Notes under the pieces: model-generated
Database searches by the model: none
The model's input: only the letters and a program-made list of their open reading frames with translations
Told to the model about the DNA's origin: nothing
Shown here: positions 1 to 7,959 of the stretch, one piece after another
How the letters are laid out: each line of letters opens with the position of its first letter
Position numbering within the stretch: position 1 is the stretch's first letter
Origin: JBNKHH01 sp050290245
GTDB lineage: Bacteria > Pseudomonadota > Alphaproteobacteria > Rhodobacterales > Rhodobacteraceae
Length of the DNA: 64,000 nt
Assembly (NCBI GenBank): GCA_050290245.1
Contig: JBNKHH010000059.1
Location: forward strand, 71,605 to 135,604
Direction of reading: 5' to 3'
Program-made: the position numbers and the translations under genes

Positions 1-338
1 ACCAGTGGCACCAGCCCCGCCCGCAGGGTCTCTTCCATCGTCCACAGCAAATCTTCGGGCCGCTTGGGTGACAGAAACACAAACCTCCCCGGATCGGCCA
101 GCCCGGCCATGCCCTCGGGGTTCAACTGACCCGGCACCCAGAACGGGCGAATCCAGAACACCGGCCCTGTCAACGCGCCCGCCACCATCAAGGCCAGCCG
201 CCGCCGCGCCAGGCCGCAGGCCTCGTGCACCCGCGTCCGTTCAAGGCTCAGATCCTCAAGGAACCGCACCCCGTCTGCCGTGCGGCGGCGATGGCTCTTG
301 CGGGTCAGAAGGTGGGCGGCGCTGGCAGTTTCGGGCAT
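1..338 (-). CDS. imuA: ImuA-like SOS mutagenesis protein (3' part outside window)
   Basis: The reverse strand reads from an ATG at 338 off the left edge, giving about 112 N-terminal residues. The visible part starts MPETASAAHLLTRKSHRR and includes the stretches ARVHEACG-like (TRVHEACG), GPVFWIRPFW, NPEGM, PGRFVFLSPKRPEDLLWTMEE. These match the N-terminus of the RecA-like ImuA/SulA-type protein that precedes imuB and dnaE2 in alphaproteobacterial DNA-damage mutagenesis cassettes. A perfect LexA-type box lies 17 bp upstream of the start, which supports the assignment. ImuA, ImuB and DnaE2 together carry out error-prone translesion synthesis; the partner genes would lie to the left of the window. 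The C-terminal half is not visible, so its state cannot be judged. Confidence 0.75.
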   Translation of the reverse strand, partial: MPETASAAHLLTRKSHRRRTADGVRFLEDLSLERTRVHEACGLARRRLALMVAGALTGPVFWIRPFWVPGQLNPEGMAGLADPGRFVFLSPKRPEDLLWTMEETLRAGLVPL

Positions 339-354
339 GAGAACACGATATCAT

Positions 355-369
355 GTTCGCTTCTTGTTC
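355..369 (-). promoter_or_regulatory. SOS box (LexA operator) of imuA
   Basis: The top strand reads GTTC at 355-358, seven bases, then GTTC at 366-369, an exact match to the alphaproteobacterial LexA operator GTTC-N7-GTTC. It lies 17 bp upstream of the imuA-like start codon on the reverse strand. The divergent amidohydrolase starts 67 bp away on the other side, so an effect on that gene is possible but not indicated. Confidence 0.85.
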
Positions 370-435
370 TCAATGCGGATTGCCGATTGCCCAAACCTCA
401 GTCCGCCGCCAAGATCACAGCCAAAGGGGACCCAC

Positions 436-1452
436 ATGATCCTTCCCAAGAATACCGCCGCCCGCATGAACGACCGACGCCAGTACCTGCGTGACAACCG
501 CCAGCGGCTGACCATCGACGCGGATGTCCATCCCACGGACCGCGCGGCGCTCCCGCCCGACGTGGCGCACCGGATCGAGAGCGATCCGAACTATTTCCAT
601 GGAAGGCCCGTTCTTTCCGAAGACCTCCTCGCAACCATGGACCGGGCTGGCGTGGACATGGCGTTGTGCTGGCAGAACCCGGCGATGCTGCCCTACGGCA
701 ATGACGAGGGCGAGAATGCAGCCCGTCTTGCCGGCGCCAACGACCGCATTGGCGCGCTGGCCAACGCCCATCCCGACCGCGTGATCCCGGCTGGTTGGAC
801 CGATCCCAAGGCTCTGGGGGTTCAGGCGGCCTGCCGTCTCGCTGAACACTGCGTGCGCGATCTCGCCATGCCTGTCGTCAAAATGAACCCGGCCCAGAAC
901 GCCTATCCGATCGATTCCGACATGGTCATGGAGGTAGTCGATACCATCGTGGATCTGGGGGCGGTGCCCGCGTTTCATTTCGGGGCCGACACGCCCTATA
1001 CCCCGACCTCCGGTCTCGTCGAGGTTGCCGGGCGCCACCCCAACCACCCGGTCATCGCCGTCCATATGGGCGGCGGGGGCGGGCACTTTGTCGACTCGGA
1101 AGAGACCTACCAGACTGCCCGCACCGCAGGTCTTGAACATCCCAACATTTTCTATCCGATCAGTGCCAAGCGTGACGCCCATCTTGTCAGCGACCTGGTC
1201 ACCTATGCCGACGCCGGCCCGCCGTTCTGCAACAACCTCGCCTTGGCGACCGACACGCCCTATTGCGACATGACATGGATCATGGGGGGATGGAGTGCGA
1301 CATTCGATGCGCTGTCGGACGGAGCCAGCCACGGCGATCCGCGCCTCGCCGCGCGCCCCGATCTTTTCGACGCACGCATGATCCAGGGCTTCAGGGGCCG
1401 GAACATGGCTGACCTCGTCGTAGCGGCCTACGACCGGATACTGTCGCGATAG
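436..1452 (+). CDS. Amidohydrolase family (amidohydro_2) protein
   Basis: A 338-residue protein of the metal-dependent amidohydrolase/TIM-barrel type (COG2159-like). The first strand carries DADVH near residue 30, typical of the metal-binding D-x-H of this family. Later barrel segments carry FHFGAD, VIAVHMGGGGG and LATDTPY, which would supply further metal or catalytic His and Asp residues. The ATG at 436 was chosen over upstream in-frame starts because AAGGGG sits 8 bp before it and the upstream extension is unlike the family. The family includes decarboxylases and hydrolases acting on aromatic or acyl substrates; the substrate here cannot be told. It stands alone between imuA and the aldo/keto reductase. 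Confidence 0.8.
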   Translation: MILPKNTAARMNDRRQYLRDNRQRLTIDADVHPTDRAALPPDVAHRIESDPNYFHGRPVLSEDLLATMDRAGVDMALCWQNPAMLPYGNDEGENAARLAGANDRIGALANAHPDRVIPAGWTDPKALGVQAACRLAEHCVRDLAMPVVKMNPAQNAYPIDSDMVMEVVDTIVDLGAVPAFHFGADTPYTPTSGLVEVAGRHPNHPVIAVHMGGGGGHFVDSEETYQTARTAGLEHPNIFYPISAKRDAHLVSDLVTYADAGPPFCNNLALATDTPYCDMTWIMGGWSATFDALSDGASHGDPRLAARPDLFDARMIQGFRGRNMADLVVAAYDRILSR

Positions 1453-1553
1453 CGGCGACCGATCTGAACCACGCAAAAGCCCTTTGTGTTCTTGGGGGTT
1501 GTCATTCCCGGCCTCGCCGCTAGGTGTACCCAGACTTTCAGGGAGACTAACGC

Positions 1554-2597
1554 GTGAAAAAGGTTGAACTTGGCCGGACCGGTATCGAGGTTACGAATTA
1601 TTGCCTGGGAACGATGACCTACGGAACGCAGACCGACGAGGCCGAGGCCCACGCCCAGATCGACCGGGCAATAGATGCGGGCATCACCTTCATGGATACG
1701 GCCGAGATGTACCCGGTGAACCCGGTCCGCACAGAAACCATGGGCGTTACCGAGACTATCATTGGCAACTGGATAGCCAGGTCGGGGCGCCGCGACGACT
1801 GGGTTATCGCCACCAAGCACGCAGGGCAGCGAGACGGCACGCGCGAGGGGCGCGGAATCGGCCCCGATACGGTGCGTGCGACGGTGGAAGAAAGCCTCGC
1901 GCGTCTGCGCACGGATTACATCGACCTGTACCAGTTCCACTGGCCAAACCGGCCCCACTACAGCTTCCGCCGCAACTGGACGTTCGACCCGTCCAAGCAG
2001 CCGTCGCGCGCCGAGATACGCGACAATATGGATGCAACCATGGAAGTGCTGGGCGACCTTGTGACAGAGGGCAAGATCCGCGCCTTTGGCCTGTCGAACG
2101 AAACGGCCTGGGGCACGATGAACTGGAATGCCGCGGCGGAAAAGACCGGCGGACCCCGCGTTTCGACTATCCAGAACGAGTACTCTCTGCTCTGCCGCCT
2201 CTATGACACGGACATGGCTGAGCTTGGCCATCATGAAGACGTCACGCTTCTGGCATATTCACCTCTGGCTGCCGGTCTTTTGACGGGCAAATACCAGGAC
2301 GGCCGGGTGCCCCAGGGCTCGCGCATGGACATCAATGGCGACCTGGGCGGGCGCAAGACCGATAACGCATTTGCCGCCACCGCCGCCTATCTGGATATTG
2401 CCGAGAACCACGGTCTGGACCCGGTACACATGGCGCTGGCCTGGACAAGCCAACGGCCGTTCCCGGTGATCCCGATCTTCGGCGCGACGACGGTCGAACA
2501 ACTGGACCGTATCATCGCCGGACTGGACGTAACCCTGGCCGACGATGTGCTGAATGAGGTTTCAAAAGCACACCGCATCCATCCGATGCCTTACTGA
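1554..2597 (+). CDS. tas: Aldo/keto reductase, Tas-like
   Basis: A 347-residue NADPH-dependent aldo/keto reductase. The catalytic tetrad is visible as D48, Y53 (MDTAEMYPV), K88 (VIATKHAG) and H129 (QFHWPN). The similarity runs along the whole length to E. coli Tas, including the AEMYPV and SNETAWG stretches and the C-terminal GATTVEQL. Tas-type enzymes reduce aldehydes or ketones; the physiological substrate is not established. The start GTG at 1554 is preceded by AGGGAG. The gene is monocistronic as far as can be seen, with about 100 bp on the left and 75 bp on the right. Confidence 0.88.
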   Translation: MKKVELGRTGIEVTNYCLGTMTYGTQTDEAEAHAQIDRAIDAGITFMDTAEMYPVNPVRTETMGVTETIIGNWIARSGRRDDWVIATKHAGQRDGTREGRGIGPDTVRATVEESLARLRTDYIDLYQFHWPNRPHYSFRRNWTFDPSKQPSRAEIRDNMDATMEVLGDLVTEGKIRAFGLSNETAWGTMNWNAAAEKTGGPRVSTIQNEYSLLCRLYDTDMAELGHHEDVTLLAYSPLAAGLLTGKYQDGRVPQGSRMDINGDLGGRKTDNAFAATAAYLDIAENHGLDPVHMALAWTSQRPFPVIPIFGATTVEQLDRIIAGLDVTLADDVLNEVSKAHRIHPMPY

Positions 2598-2672
2598 CAG
2601 TAGGCGCCGCTTGCCGCCCGCAAAAGGGCTTACTAGGGTTCGCGCTAAGGGGGAGCCTTTGGGGAGGCACTG

Positions 2673-3023
2673 ATGTCTGCACTGCGTCGCGTTTCGGTCG
2701 CAGCCGTTTTCTTTATCATCCTGGCCGCGTGCCAGGAGGACGGCCCCAATCCGTCCGAAGATCAGACCGTGTTTCCTGACTTGCTGAAGATTCAGCGCGA
2801 CGCCTGTGAAAAGGACGGGGGTCGTTGGGGCCTTGCCGCGAACAAGGCGACCTACGTTTGCTATCGCACGCTGTTCGACGCCAACAAGACCTGCTCGACG
2901 GGCCGGGATTGCGAAGGCCTCTGCCTCGCCCGTTCGCGTACTTGCTCGCCGATCAAGCCCTTTTACGGGTGCCACCAGGTGCTGTCGAACTCCGGCGTGC
3001 CGCAAACCCTTTGCATCGAATGA
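2673..3023 (+). CDS. Cysteine-rich lipoprotein of unknown function
   Basis: A 116-residue protein with a lipoprotein signal: basic MSALRR, a hydrophobic run, and lipobox LAAC with Cys20 as the predicted lipidated residue. The mature part contains eight further cysteines (in ACEK, VCYR, TCST, DCEG, LCLA, TCSP, GCHQ and LCIE contexts), enough for four disulfides in the periplasm. I do not recognise the domain. GGGGAGG precedes the start. The stop overlaps the start of the lipocalin gene in an ATGA, so the two are almost certainly co-translated, and a shared envelope role is likely. Confidence 0.75.
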   Translation: MSALRRVSVAAVFFIILAACQEDGPNPSEDQTVFPDLLKIQRDACEKDGGRWGLAANKATYVCYRTLFDANKTCSTGRDCEGLCLARSRTCSPIKPFYGCHQVLSNSGVPQTLCIE

Positions 3024-3538
3024 CGCGGGCGGTTCTTGTCATCCTTGCACTGACGCTGGCGGCCTGCGGAACAGGCTACCGGGACAGTTCGGTTCAAATG
3101 ACGTCAATGGCAGTTTTCGACCCTGAGCGCTATGCCGGACGTTGGTATGAAATAGCAAGTTTCCCGGCGCCGTTTCAATCCGGTTGCAGCCAGACCACCG
3201 CTGATTACGCGGTGACGGATCCCGCGACGCTTTCTGTGCTGAATGCCTGCCAAAAGCCTGACGGACCGAGCACGATTGCCGGTACGGCGCGCATTGACGG
3301 TCCGGGCCGTTTGAAAGTTGAACTCGACGGTGTGCCCGTTACGGCGGACTACTGGGTTCTTTGGGTCGATGAGGGATATCGAACGGCTGTAGTCGGGGTG
3401 CCTTCGGGCCGCGCAGGATGGATTTTGAACCGCGATCCGCAAATCCCGACCGACCGGCTCAAGGCGGCGCGCGAGGTGTTGGCCTTTAACGGCTATGACC
3501 TTTCGCAGCTGCGGATGACCCCGCAGGTGGCCCCATGA
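3020..3538 (+). CDS. blc: Bacterial lipocalin (Blc-type outer-membrane lipoprotein)
   Basis: A 172-residue lipoprotein: signal MTRAVLVILALTLAAC with lipobox LAAC (Cys16), then a lipocalin domain with the diagnostic G-x-W motif in YAGRWYEIASFP (W42), a conserved strand DYWVLWVD and the C-terminal helix ending FNGYDLSQL. E. coli Blc binds lysophospholipids or fatty acids at the outer membrane; the same kind of ligand is inferred here. The ATG at 3020 overlaps the TGA of the upstream gene and its own stop overlaps the next start, so it is the middle gene of a three-gene operon. A longer open frame upstream at 2825 has no support, because the signal peptide starts at 3020. Confidence 0.88.
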   Translation: MTRAVLVILALTLAACGTGYRDSSVQMTSMAVFDPERYAGRWYEIASFPAPFQSGCSQTTADYAVTDPATLSVLNACQKPDGPSTIAGTARIDGPGRLKVELDGVPVTADYWVLWVDEGYRTAVVGVPSGRAGWILNRDPQIPTDRLKAAREVLAFNGYDLSQLRMTPQVAP

Positions 3539-4044
3539 GCCGCCGCGTCGCCATCCTGGGGCTCGGAAGTCGCGGCCTGCGCTGGTGTGAAGCCGCTGCG
3601 CGCGCGGGCTGGGAGGTTTCGGCCTTCGACCCCGATGATCGTATCGCTGTTCCGGGCCCTGGCATTCGACGCCAAAAGACAATCTCTGCCACTGTGCGGC
3701 GCGCCGATTGGGTGATCTGTTGCCTGCCCGAGAGGCTTGAACTGATCCAGATGGTTCTGCAGAGGATTCAGGCCGAGGCGCCGCGTGAGGCGGTGGTCGC
3801 GGTTGGCTCGCGCGAACTGGAAATCGACGCGATCCAGGGTTGCGCGATACGACCAGCACAGGTGATGCGCGTTCAAGAAAGTCCAGGGGGCGGCCTGTCA
3901 TTGGACGTCAGCCAGAAGAATGACGAATCGTTGCGCGCCGGTGCGACCGAAACACTGGCCGTATTCGCCGCCGCGCTTGCCCTCGTGCCCGTCGCTGGGG
4001 CCGGAAACAACGAGGCCCTCAGCCGAGGCGCCCGATTTACCTAG
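3535..4044 (+). CDS. Small Rossmann-fold NAD(P)-binding protein, 3-hydroxyacyl-CoA dehydrogenase-like N-terminal domain
   Basis: A 169-residue protein whose first 30 residues form a beta-alpha-beta dinucleotide fold: VAILGLGSRG (G-x-G-x-x-G) and an acidic residue after strand 2 (SAFDPDD). ADWVICCLPERLELIQ resembles the second half of the NAD-binding domain of 3-hydroxyacyl-CoA dehydrogenases. There is no C-terminal helical substrate domain, so it is either a one-domain protein or a shortened relative. It overlaps the lipocalin stop by four bases (ATGA). The function is unknown; the link with the lipocalin is only positional. Confidence 0.65.
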   Translation: MSRRVAILGLGSRGLRWCEAAARAGWEVSAFDPDDRIAVPGPGIRRQKTISATVRRADWVICCLPERLELIQMVLQRIQAEAPREAVVAVGSRELEIDAIQGCAIRPAQVMRVQESPGGGLSLDVSQKNDESLRAGATETLAVFAAALALVPVAGAGNNEALSRGARFT

Positions 4045-4889
4045 CCTGTACGTCCGTCCAACCTTGCCAGGTAATCGGGCCAGTCGCGCGCCGAGACCGA
4101 GGCTTCACGAACCAGCCCGTCGAAATGTTCCGTCAGGTGGCGCACCCTTTCGCGATCGCGAAATGCCAGGTGCTGCTGGCCCAGGTAAAGAACTCCGATC
4201 AAAGGGCCGAAAATCGTTAGTGCCGACGACCATAGCCGACGGGCATCGAAAAGGAACACCCTCAACGACGGATAGAACTGATCGTGCAGCGCAATAAGGT
4301 GGTCGATCTGTGCCACGCGTATTTCCTCGGGCAGGTCGCGGTAGTATCCGGTCGCCGAGACCAGACTGTCGACGATGAACAAAGGCATTGCGATCTCGTA
4401 ATCCGACATCGACTGGCGCATGTCCGCGATCCAGTCGCGGCTTGCGCCGATGGCCTGCTCAGTCGTTCGGCCCAGGTGAGGGGCGTATTCCCAGCGAAGC
4501 AGGTCCTCGGTCTTCAGCATGTCGGGCAGGGTGGCTGGCACGTGACGGATCTTGTAACCCGCCGCCTCGCGGTGCCAGTTCAGGATCTGATCGTCGATCG
4601 GCGCGCGTTCGGCAGGCGAGACCTGCATGGCCGCGGCCAAAAGCTGCGATGCCTGCTCAGGCAGATCCGACAAGCCCAATAGCCAGTCGCCGGACACCCC
4701 GAGCGCTGCCGCGCATTCTGCCACGACCTGGGCATTTGGAAGCCGGGCGGTGTCCCGTCCCAACAGCTGGGAAATCGTCGAGCGGTCCACGCCCACGGCA
4801 CGCGCCAGCCCCGACTGCGTCTCGGCGCGCACGGCCATGGCTTCGCTCAGGCGTGTTCGGAAAAGGCGGGCACGATCTCTTTTGTCCAT
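4041..4889 (-). CDS. XRE-family transcriptional regulator
   Basis: A 282-residue protein with an N-terminal helix-turn-helix (residues about 20-70: QSGLARAVGVDRSTISQLL followed by ALGVSGDWLLGLSD). The C-terminal region of about 200 residues is one I do not recognise. It is transcribed away from the fatty acid desaturase at 5016, with 126 bp between them. A palindrome TCACC-TATT-GGTGA and a third TCACC half-site lie directly against its start codon, so autorepression is likely and control of the desaturase possible. The GGTGA half-site also sits where the ribosome-binding site should be. Its 3' end overlaps the convergent Rossmann gene by four bases. Confidence 0.82.
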   Translation of the reverse strand: MDKRDRARLFRTRLSEAMAVRAETQSGLARAVGVDRSTISQLLGRDTARLPNAQVVAECAAALGVSGDWLLGLSDLPEQASQLLAAAMQVSPAERAPIDDQILNWHREAAGYKIRHVPATLPDMLKTEDLLRWEYAPHLGRTTEQAIGASRDWIADMRQSMSDYEIAMPLFIVDSLVSATGYYRDLPEEIRVAQIDHLIALHDQFYPSLRVFLFDARRLWSSALTIFGPLIGVLYLGQQHLAFRDRERVRHLTEHFDGLVREASVSARDWPDYLARLDGRTG

Positions 4890-4921
4890 TTTATCACCTA
4901 TTGGTGAATTTTATCACCTAT
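4888..4921. promoter_or_regulatory. Candidate operator of the XRE regulator
   Basis: A 14-base direct repeat ATTTTATCACCTAT occurs at 4888-4901 and 4908-4921, so the copies are 20 bp (two helical turns) apart. Between them a perfect inverted repeat TCACC-TATT-GGTGA spans 4894-4907. The site abuts the regulator's start codon at 4889, which would block its own transcription or translation. Binding is inferred from position and symmetry. Confidence 0.6.
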
Positions 4922-4968
4922 GCGGGATTAATGTTGCCTACATACAGAATGGTCGGCCTCTTGGGCAA

Positions 4969-5000
4969 GTGTCACGTATTTGTGAAGACGCATGTGACAC
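4969..5000 (+). promoter_or_regulatory. Inverted repeat in the desaturase leader
   Basis: GTGTCAC (4969-4975) and its exact complement GTGACAC (4994-5000) flank 18 bases and end 15 bases before the desaturase ATG. It could be a protein site or, if transcribed, a 7-bp hairpin just upstream of the start codon. Confidence 0.4.
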
Positions 5001-5015
5001 CATGGACCGCCCGAA

Positions 5016-5897
5016 ATGAGTACCCGCATCGAATGGCCGACACTGGCACTTTTCGCGCTGACCTATACGGCTTGGGCGTTGGCGCTATTTTGGCTCTGGC
5101 CCATGGCCCCGCTGCTTGCTGTAATCTTTGCCGGAATTTCCATTGCGCAGCACTCGTCGCTGCAGCACGAGGCGATTCACGGACACCCCTTTCAGCGCCA
5201 ATGGATCAACACACTCGTGGCCGGGGTGCCCCTGACCCTTGTCATCCCCTACCTCAGGTTTCGAGCCACGCACCTGGCTCACCACCGCGACTGCGAGCTG
5301 ACCGACCCCTACGACGACCCGGAATCCAACTTCATGGATGGGGGCCAGTTCGATCGTCTGCCGCTTCCGCTCAAGGAGGTGCTCAAGGCCAACAACACGC
5401 TGGCTGGCCGTCTCATCATCGGCCCGGCGATTGGCACGGCTGTCTTCCTGATCGCCGAGTTCAAACGGCGCCACACCCCCCAAGTCTCTCGCGATTGGTT
5501 GTGGCACGTAGTATCGGTTCTGCCTGTGCTGGCGGTGGTGGTTTTCTCGCCGATGCCGGTCTGGGCATACCTTGTCGCCTGCTACATCGCCCTCGCACTC
5601 TTGCGCATCCGCACTTTCCTGGAACACCAAGCACATGAACAATCGCGTAGCCGCTCGGTCATCATCGAAGACCGGGGGCCGCTGGCGCTTTTGTTCCTGA
5701 ACAACAACTTGCACATCGTGCACCACATGCATCCGAACGTGCCCTGGTACCGTCTTCCGCGCCTGTTCCGGCAGAACCGGTCGCGATACCTCAAGATGAA
5801 TGGCGAATACTTCTACCGCTCGTATGGGGAAATCTTCCGTCGTTACCTGTTCAAAGCCAAGGACCCGGTGGCACACCCGCTCTGGCGGAGGGGCTAG
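5016..5897 (+). CDS. Membrane fatty acid desaturase
   Basis: A 293-residue integral membrane di-iron desaturase. The three histidine boxes are present in order: HEAIHGH (about residue 52), HLAHH (about residue 87) and NNNLHIVHHMHP (about residue 230). Hydrophobic segments lie around residues 10-45, 65-80, 130-145 and 168-195. The family introduces double bonds into fatty acyl chains or hydroxylates related lipids; regiospecificity cannot be read. The start at 5016 has only a weak ribosome site. Divergent pairing with an XRE regulator suggests local control. Confidence 0.85.
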   Translation: MSTRIEWPTLALFALTYTAWALALFWLWPMAPLLAVIFAGISIAQHSSLQHEAIHGHPFQRQWINTLVAGVPLTLVIPYLRFRATHLAHHRDCELTDPYDDPESNFMDGGQFDRLPLPLKEVLKANNTLAGRLIIGPAIGTAVFLIAEFKRRHTPQVSRDWLWHVVSVLPVLAVVVFSPMPVWAYLVACYIALALLRIRTFLEHQAHEQSRSRSVIIEDRGPLALLFLNNNLHIVHHMHPNVPWYRLPRLFRQNRSRYLKMNGEYFYRSYGEIFRRYLFKAKDPVAHPLWRRG

Positions 5898-5918
5898 CCA
5901 GGCCAGTCCGGGCCGGTT

Positions 5919-5940
5919 GCGTATTAAGGCAAGATAAAGA
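5919..5940 (+). repeat. Short interspersed repeat, copy 1 (diverged)
   Basis: TTGCGTATTAAGGCAAGATA then AAG, ending 39 bases before the EamA gene. It matches, with changes in the middle, the element found at 45132-45154 and 61443-61466. Confidence 0.5.
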
Positions 5941-5979
5941 TTGCTTGCGTCACGTACGGGGTAGGGGCATGGGCAGGGC

Positions 5980-6867
5980 ATGGAACTCTGGATCTTTTTC
6001 GCCGTCCTTGCCGCCGCCGCGCAGACCGTGCGTTTTGCGGTTCAAAAGGTACTGGCTGGCGGCGCACTTGGCCCCGCGGCGGCGACCTGGGCGCGGTTCT
6101 TCTGGTCCTGGCCGGCCGCTTTGGCCCTTGCCTTTGCCTATGGGCGATGGAGCGGGGCCGAGATGCCGACGATCACCATTGCTTTTTTGGTCTGGGGGAT
6201 GCTGGGCGGGGTCTTTCAAATCCTCGCCACGATCTGCACAGTCAGCCTGTTTCGCCTGCGCGCCTTCGCTGTCGGCATAACTTTCAAAAAGACCGAGGTT
6301 CTTCTCACGGCACTTGTCGGGTTCATCCTGCTGGGCGACGTGATCAGCTGGTGGGGGACGGCGGCTATCGCGGTTGGCCTTGTCGGCGTATTGATGCTGT
6401 CCGAGCCGCCAGAGGGCGGCAGCCTGTTCAACCGCGCGGCTGGGATGGGAATCCTGTCGGGTGTGCTGTTTGCATTTTCGGCGGTGGCCTATCGTGGAGC
6501 CACGTTGGCGCTGAATACAGGCGATCCGGTCCTGACCGGTGGCGTGACGTTGGCGGTCGTGGCGTTATGGCAGACGCTGGTCCTTGGTCTATGGCTGGCC
6601 TGGCGCGAACCGGATCAGATCAGGGCAATGCTGAAAGCATGGCGTCAAACCTCGATCGTCTCGGCGTTTTCGCTTGTCGGCAGCTGGAGCTGGTTCGCCG
6701 CATTCTCGCTGATGAACGCCGCATTCGTTTTTGCCGTCGGCCAGATCGAACTGATCTTTTCGCTCATGGTCGGCGCGCTTTGGTTTCGCGAAACCCTGCG
6801 GCGGCGCGAACTGATCGGGATGGCCGTGCTGGCGGTTTCGATCCTGGCCGTGGGCTTCCTGACCTAA
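5980..6867 (+). CDS. EamA/DMT-superfamily transporter
   Basis: A 295-residue protein with about ten hydrophobic helices and two EamA repeats (roughly residues 5-140 and 150-290), as in drug/metabolite exporters. The second repeat ends with FAVGQIELIFSLMVGALWF and a basic RRREL before the last helix, typical of the family. It probably exports a small metabolite; the substrate is unknown. The 3' end overlaps the convergent NUDIX gene by four bases. A copy of a short interspersed repeat lies just upstream. Confidence 0.8.
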   Translation: MELWIFFAVLAAAAQTVRFAVQKVLAGGALGPAAATWARFFWSWPAALALAFAYGRWSGAEMPTITIAFLVWGMLGGVFQILATICTVSLFRLRAFAVGITFKKTEVLLTALVGFILLGDVISWWGTAAIAVGLVGVLMLSEPPEGGSLFNRAAGMGILSGVLFAFSAVAYRGATLALNTGDPVLTGGVTLAVVALWQTLVLGLWLAWREPDQIRAMLKAWRQTSIVSAFSLVGSWSWFAAFSLMNAAFVFAVGQIELIFSLMVGALWFRETLRRRELIGMAVLAVSILAVGFLT

Positions 6868-7544
6868 AGCCAGACGACCTTGCCGTCGATCGTGTCGTTT
6901 TTGACGAATGGCACGCGTTCGGGCGCGTCCAGGTTCGGCAGATGGCTGGTCAGTTCGGCCAACACCACCCGTGTGATGAACGGCAAGTCCAAGTCGCGCA
7001 CGCGGGAAAGGGGCACCCACTGCAAGTGGGACAGCTCGTCCTCGGCCTGTGAGAAATCATCCGGGTCCGTGGCGAGTGCTCCCGCGTCGGCGAGGAAGAA
7101 CCGCGCGTCAAAGCGGCGAGGGCGGCCTGGAGGCGTCAGTGCGCGAAAAAAGAACGAGAGGGCACCTGCATCCGGACTTAGACCTCGTGCGGCAAATTCC
7201 GCCCATTCTGCGGGAGGATTGCTCCACGGGGAGGTGCGCCCAAGACACTGACCGGTTTCTTCCCACAGCTCACGGATGGCGGCGACGGCCAGCTGCTCGG
7301 GCGCGGCGGTCTCGGCCAGGGTCGACAGGCGCGCACGGCAGCCGGCCTCCAGCGGACCGGCCAGCGGGATATCGGCATCCCGGGCATCCACCGCGCCGCC
7401 GGGAAAAACGAATTTGTCGGGCATGAAGGCCGCAGTCTTGCCGCGCTGGCCCATCAGCACTTTCGGGTCGGCACCGGGGTCGCGCACGACGATCACCGTC
7501 GCCGCATCGCGGATCGGCACGTCCTTCTTGTCAGTCGTGGTCAA
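6864..7544 (-). CDS. NUDIX hydrolase
   Basis: A 226-residue NUDIX protein. The Nudix box is spread over FPGGAVDARD and AAIRELWEETGQ (the RE-x2-EE part complete, at about residues 88-99), with an insertion between the Gly and Glu parts as in CoA-pyrophosphatase-like and NUDT19-type members. It would hydrolyse a nucleoside diphosphate linked to another group using Mg. The DUF983 gene upstream overlaps its start by 14 bases, so the two form an operon. Confidence 0.85.
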   Translation of the reverse strand: MTTTDKKDVPIRDAATVIVVRDPGADPKVLMGQRGKTAAFMPDKFVFPGGAVDARDADIPLAGPLEAGCRARLSTLAETAAPEQLAVAAIRELWEETGQCLGRTSPWSNPPAEWAEFAARGLSPDAGALSFFFRALTPPGRPRRFDARFFLADAGALATDPDDFSQAEDELSHLQWVPLSRVRDLDLPFITRVVLAELTSHLPNLDAPERVPFVKNDTIDGKVVWL

Positions 7545-7959
7545 ACCCGTGCATCCGCTTGGCCCATTGGAAGCCGACGATCGCCCCTTTCAGCCGGGGC
7601 AACATGTACAGGGACAGAGCCACGCAGCCGACGGTGAAGACCGTCGCCAGAACCATGGGGTCGGGGCGGAAGGTTGTAAAGGTCCACAGGATGGTCGGCG
7701 CCATGATGTGCCCAACGATCAGAATCGTGAGATAGGCAGGCCCGTCGTCGGCGCGATGATGATGAAGCTCCTCGTCGCAGACCGGACAGTTGTCCCGGAC
7801 CTTTAGGTAGGACTTCATCAGCGGCCCTTGGCCGCACTTCGGGCAGCGTCTGCGCCATCCGCGGAAAATCGAACGCCGGGTCGGCCGTTCGGCTTCGTCC
7901 TGCGTTTCGGTCATTGATGGCTCGGCATACTGATCAAACATCGGGTCCAACTTCGTCAT
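7531..7959 (-). CDS. DUF983 membrane protein with N-terminal zinc-ribbon
   Basis: A 142-residue protein. Residues 35-65 carry CPKCGQGPL and NCPVCDEELHHH, a two-CxxC zinc ribbon, followed by two hydrophobic helices (about residues 73-93 and 102-122). This is the layout of DUF983, common in Rhodobacteraceae and of unknown function. The start is uncertain: ATG 7959 has no clear ribosome site, and an in-frame ATG at 7914 is an alternative. It overlaps the NUDIX start. Confidence 0.8.
   Translation of the reverse strand: MTKLDPMFDQYAEPSMTETQDEAERPTRRSIFRGWRRRCPKCGQGPLMKSYLKVRDNCPVCDEELHHHRADDGPAYLTILIVGHIMAPTILWTFTTFRPDPMVLATVFTVGCVALSLYMLPRLKGAIVGFQWAKRMHGFDHD

Noticed and set aside
415..1476. 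A 353-codon frame antisense to the amidohydrolase
   Set aside because: The sense frame has clear amidohydrolase motifs; the antisense has none.
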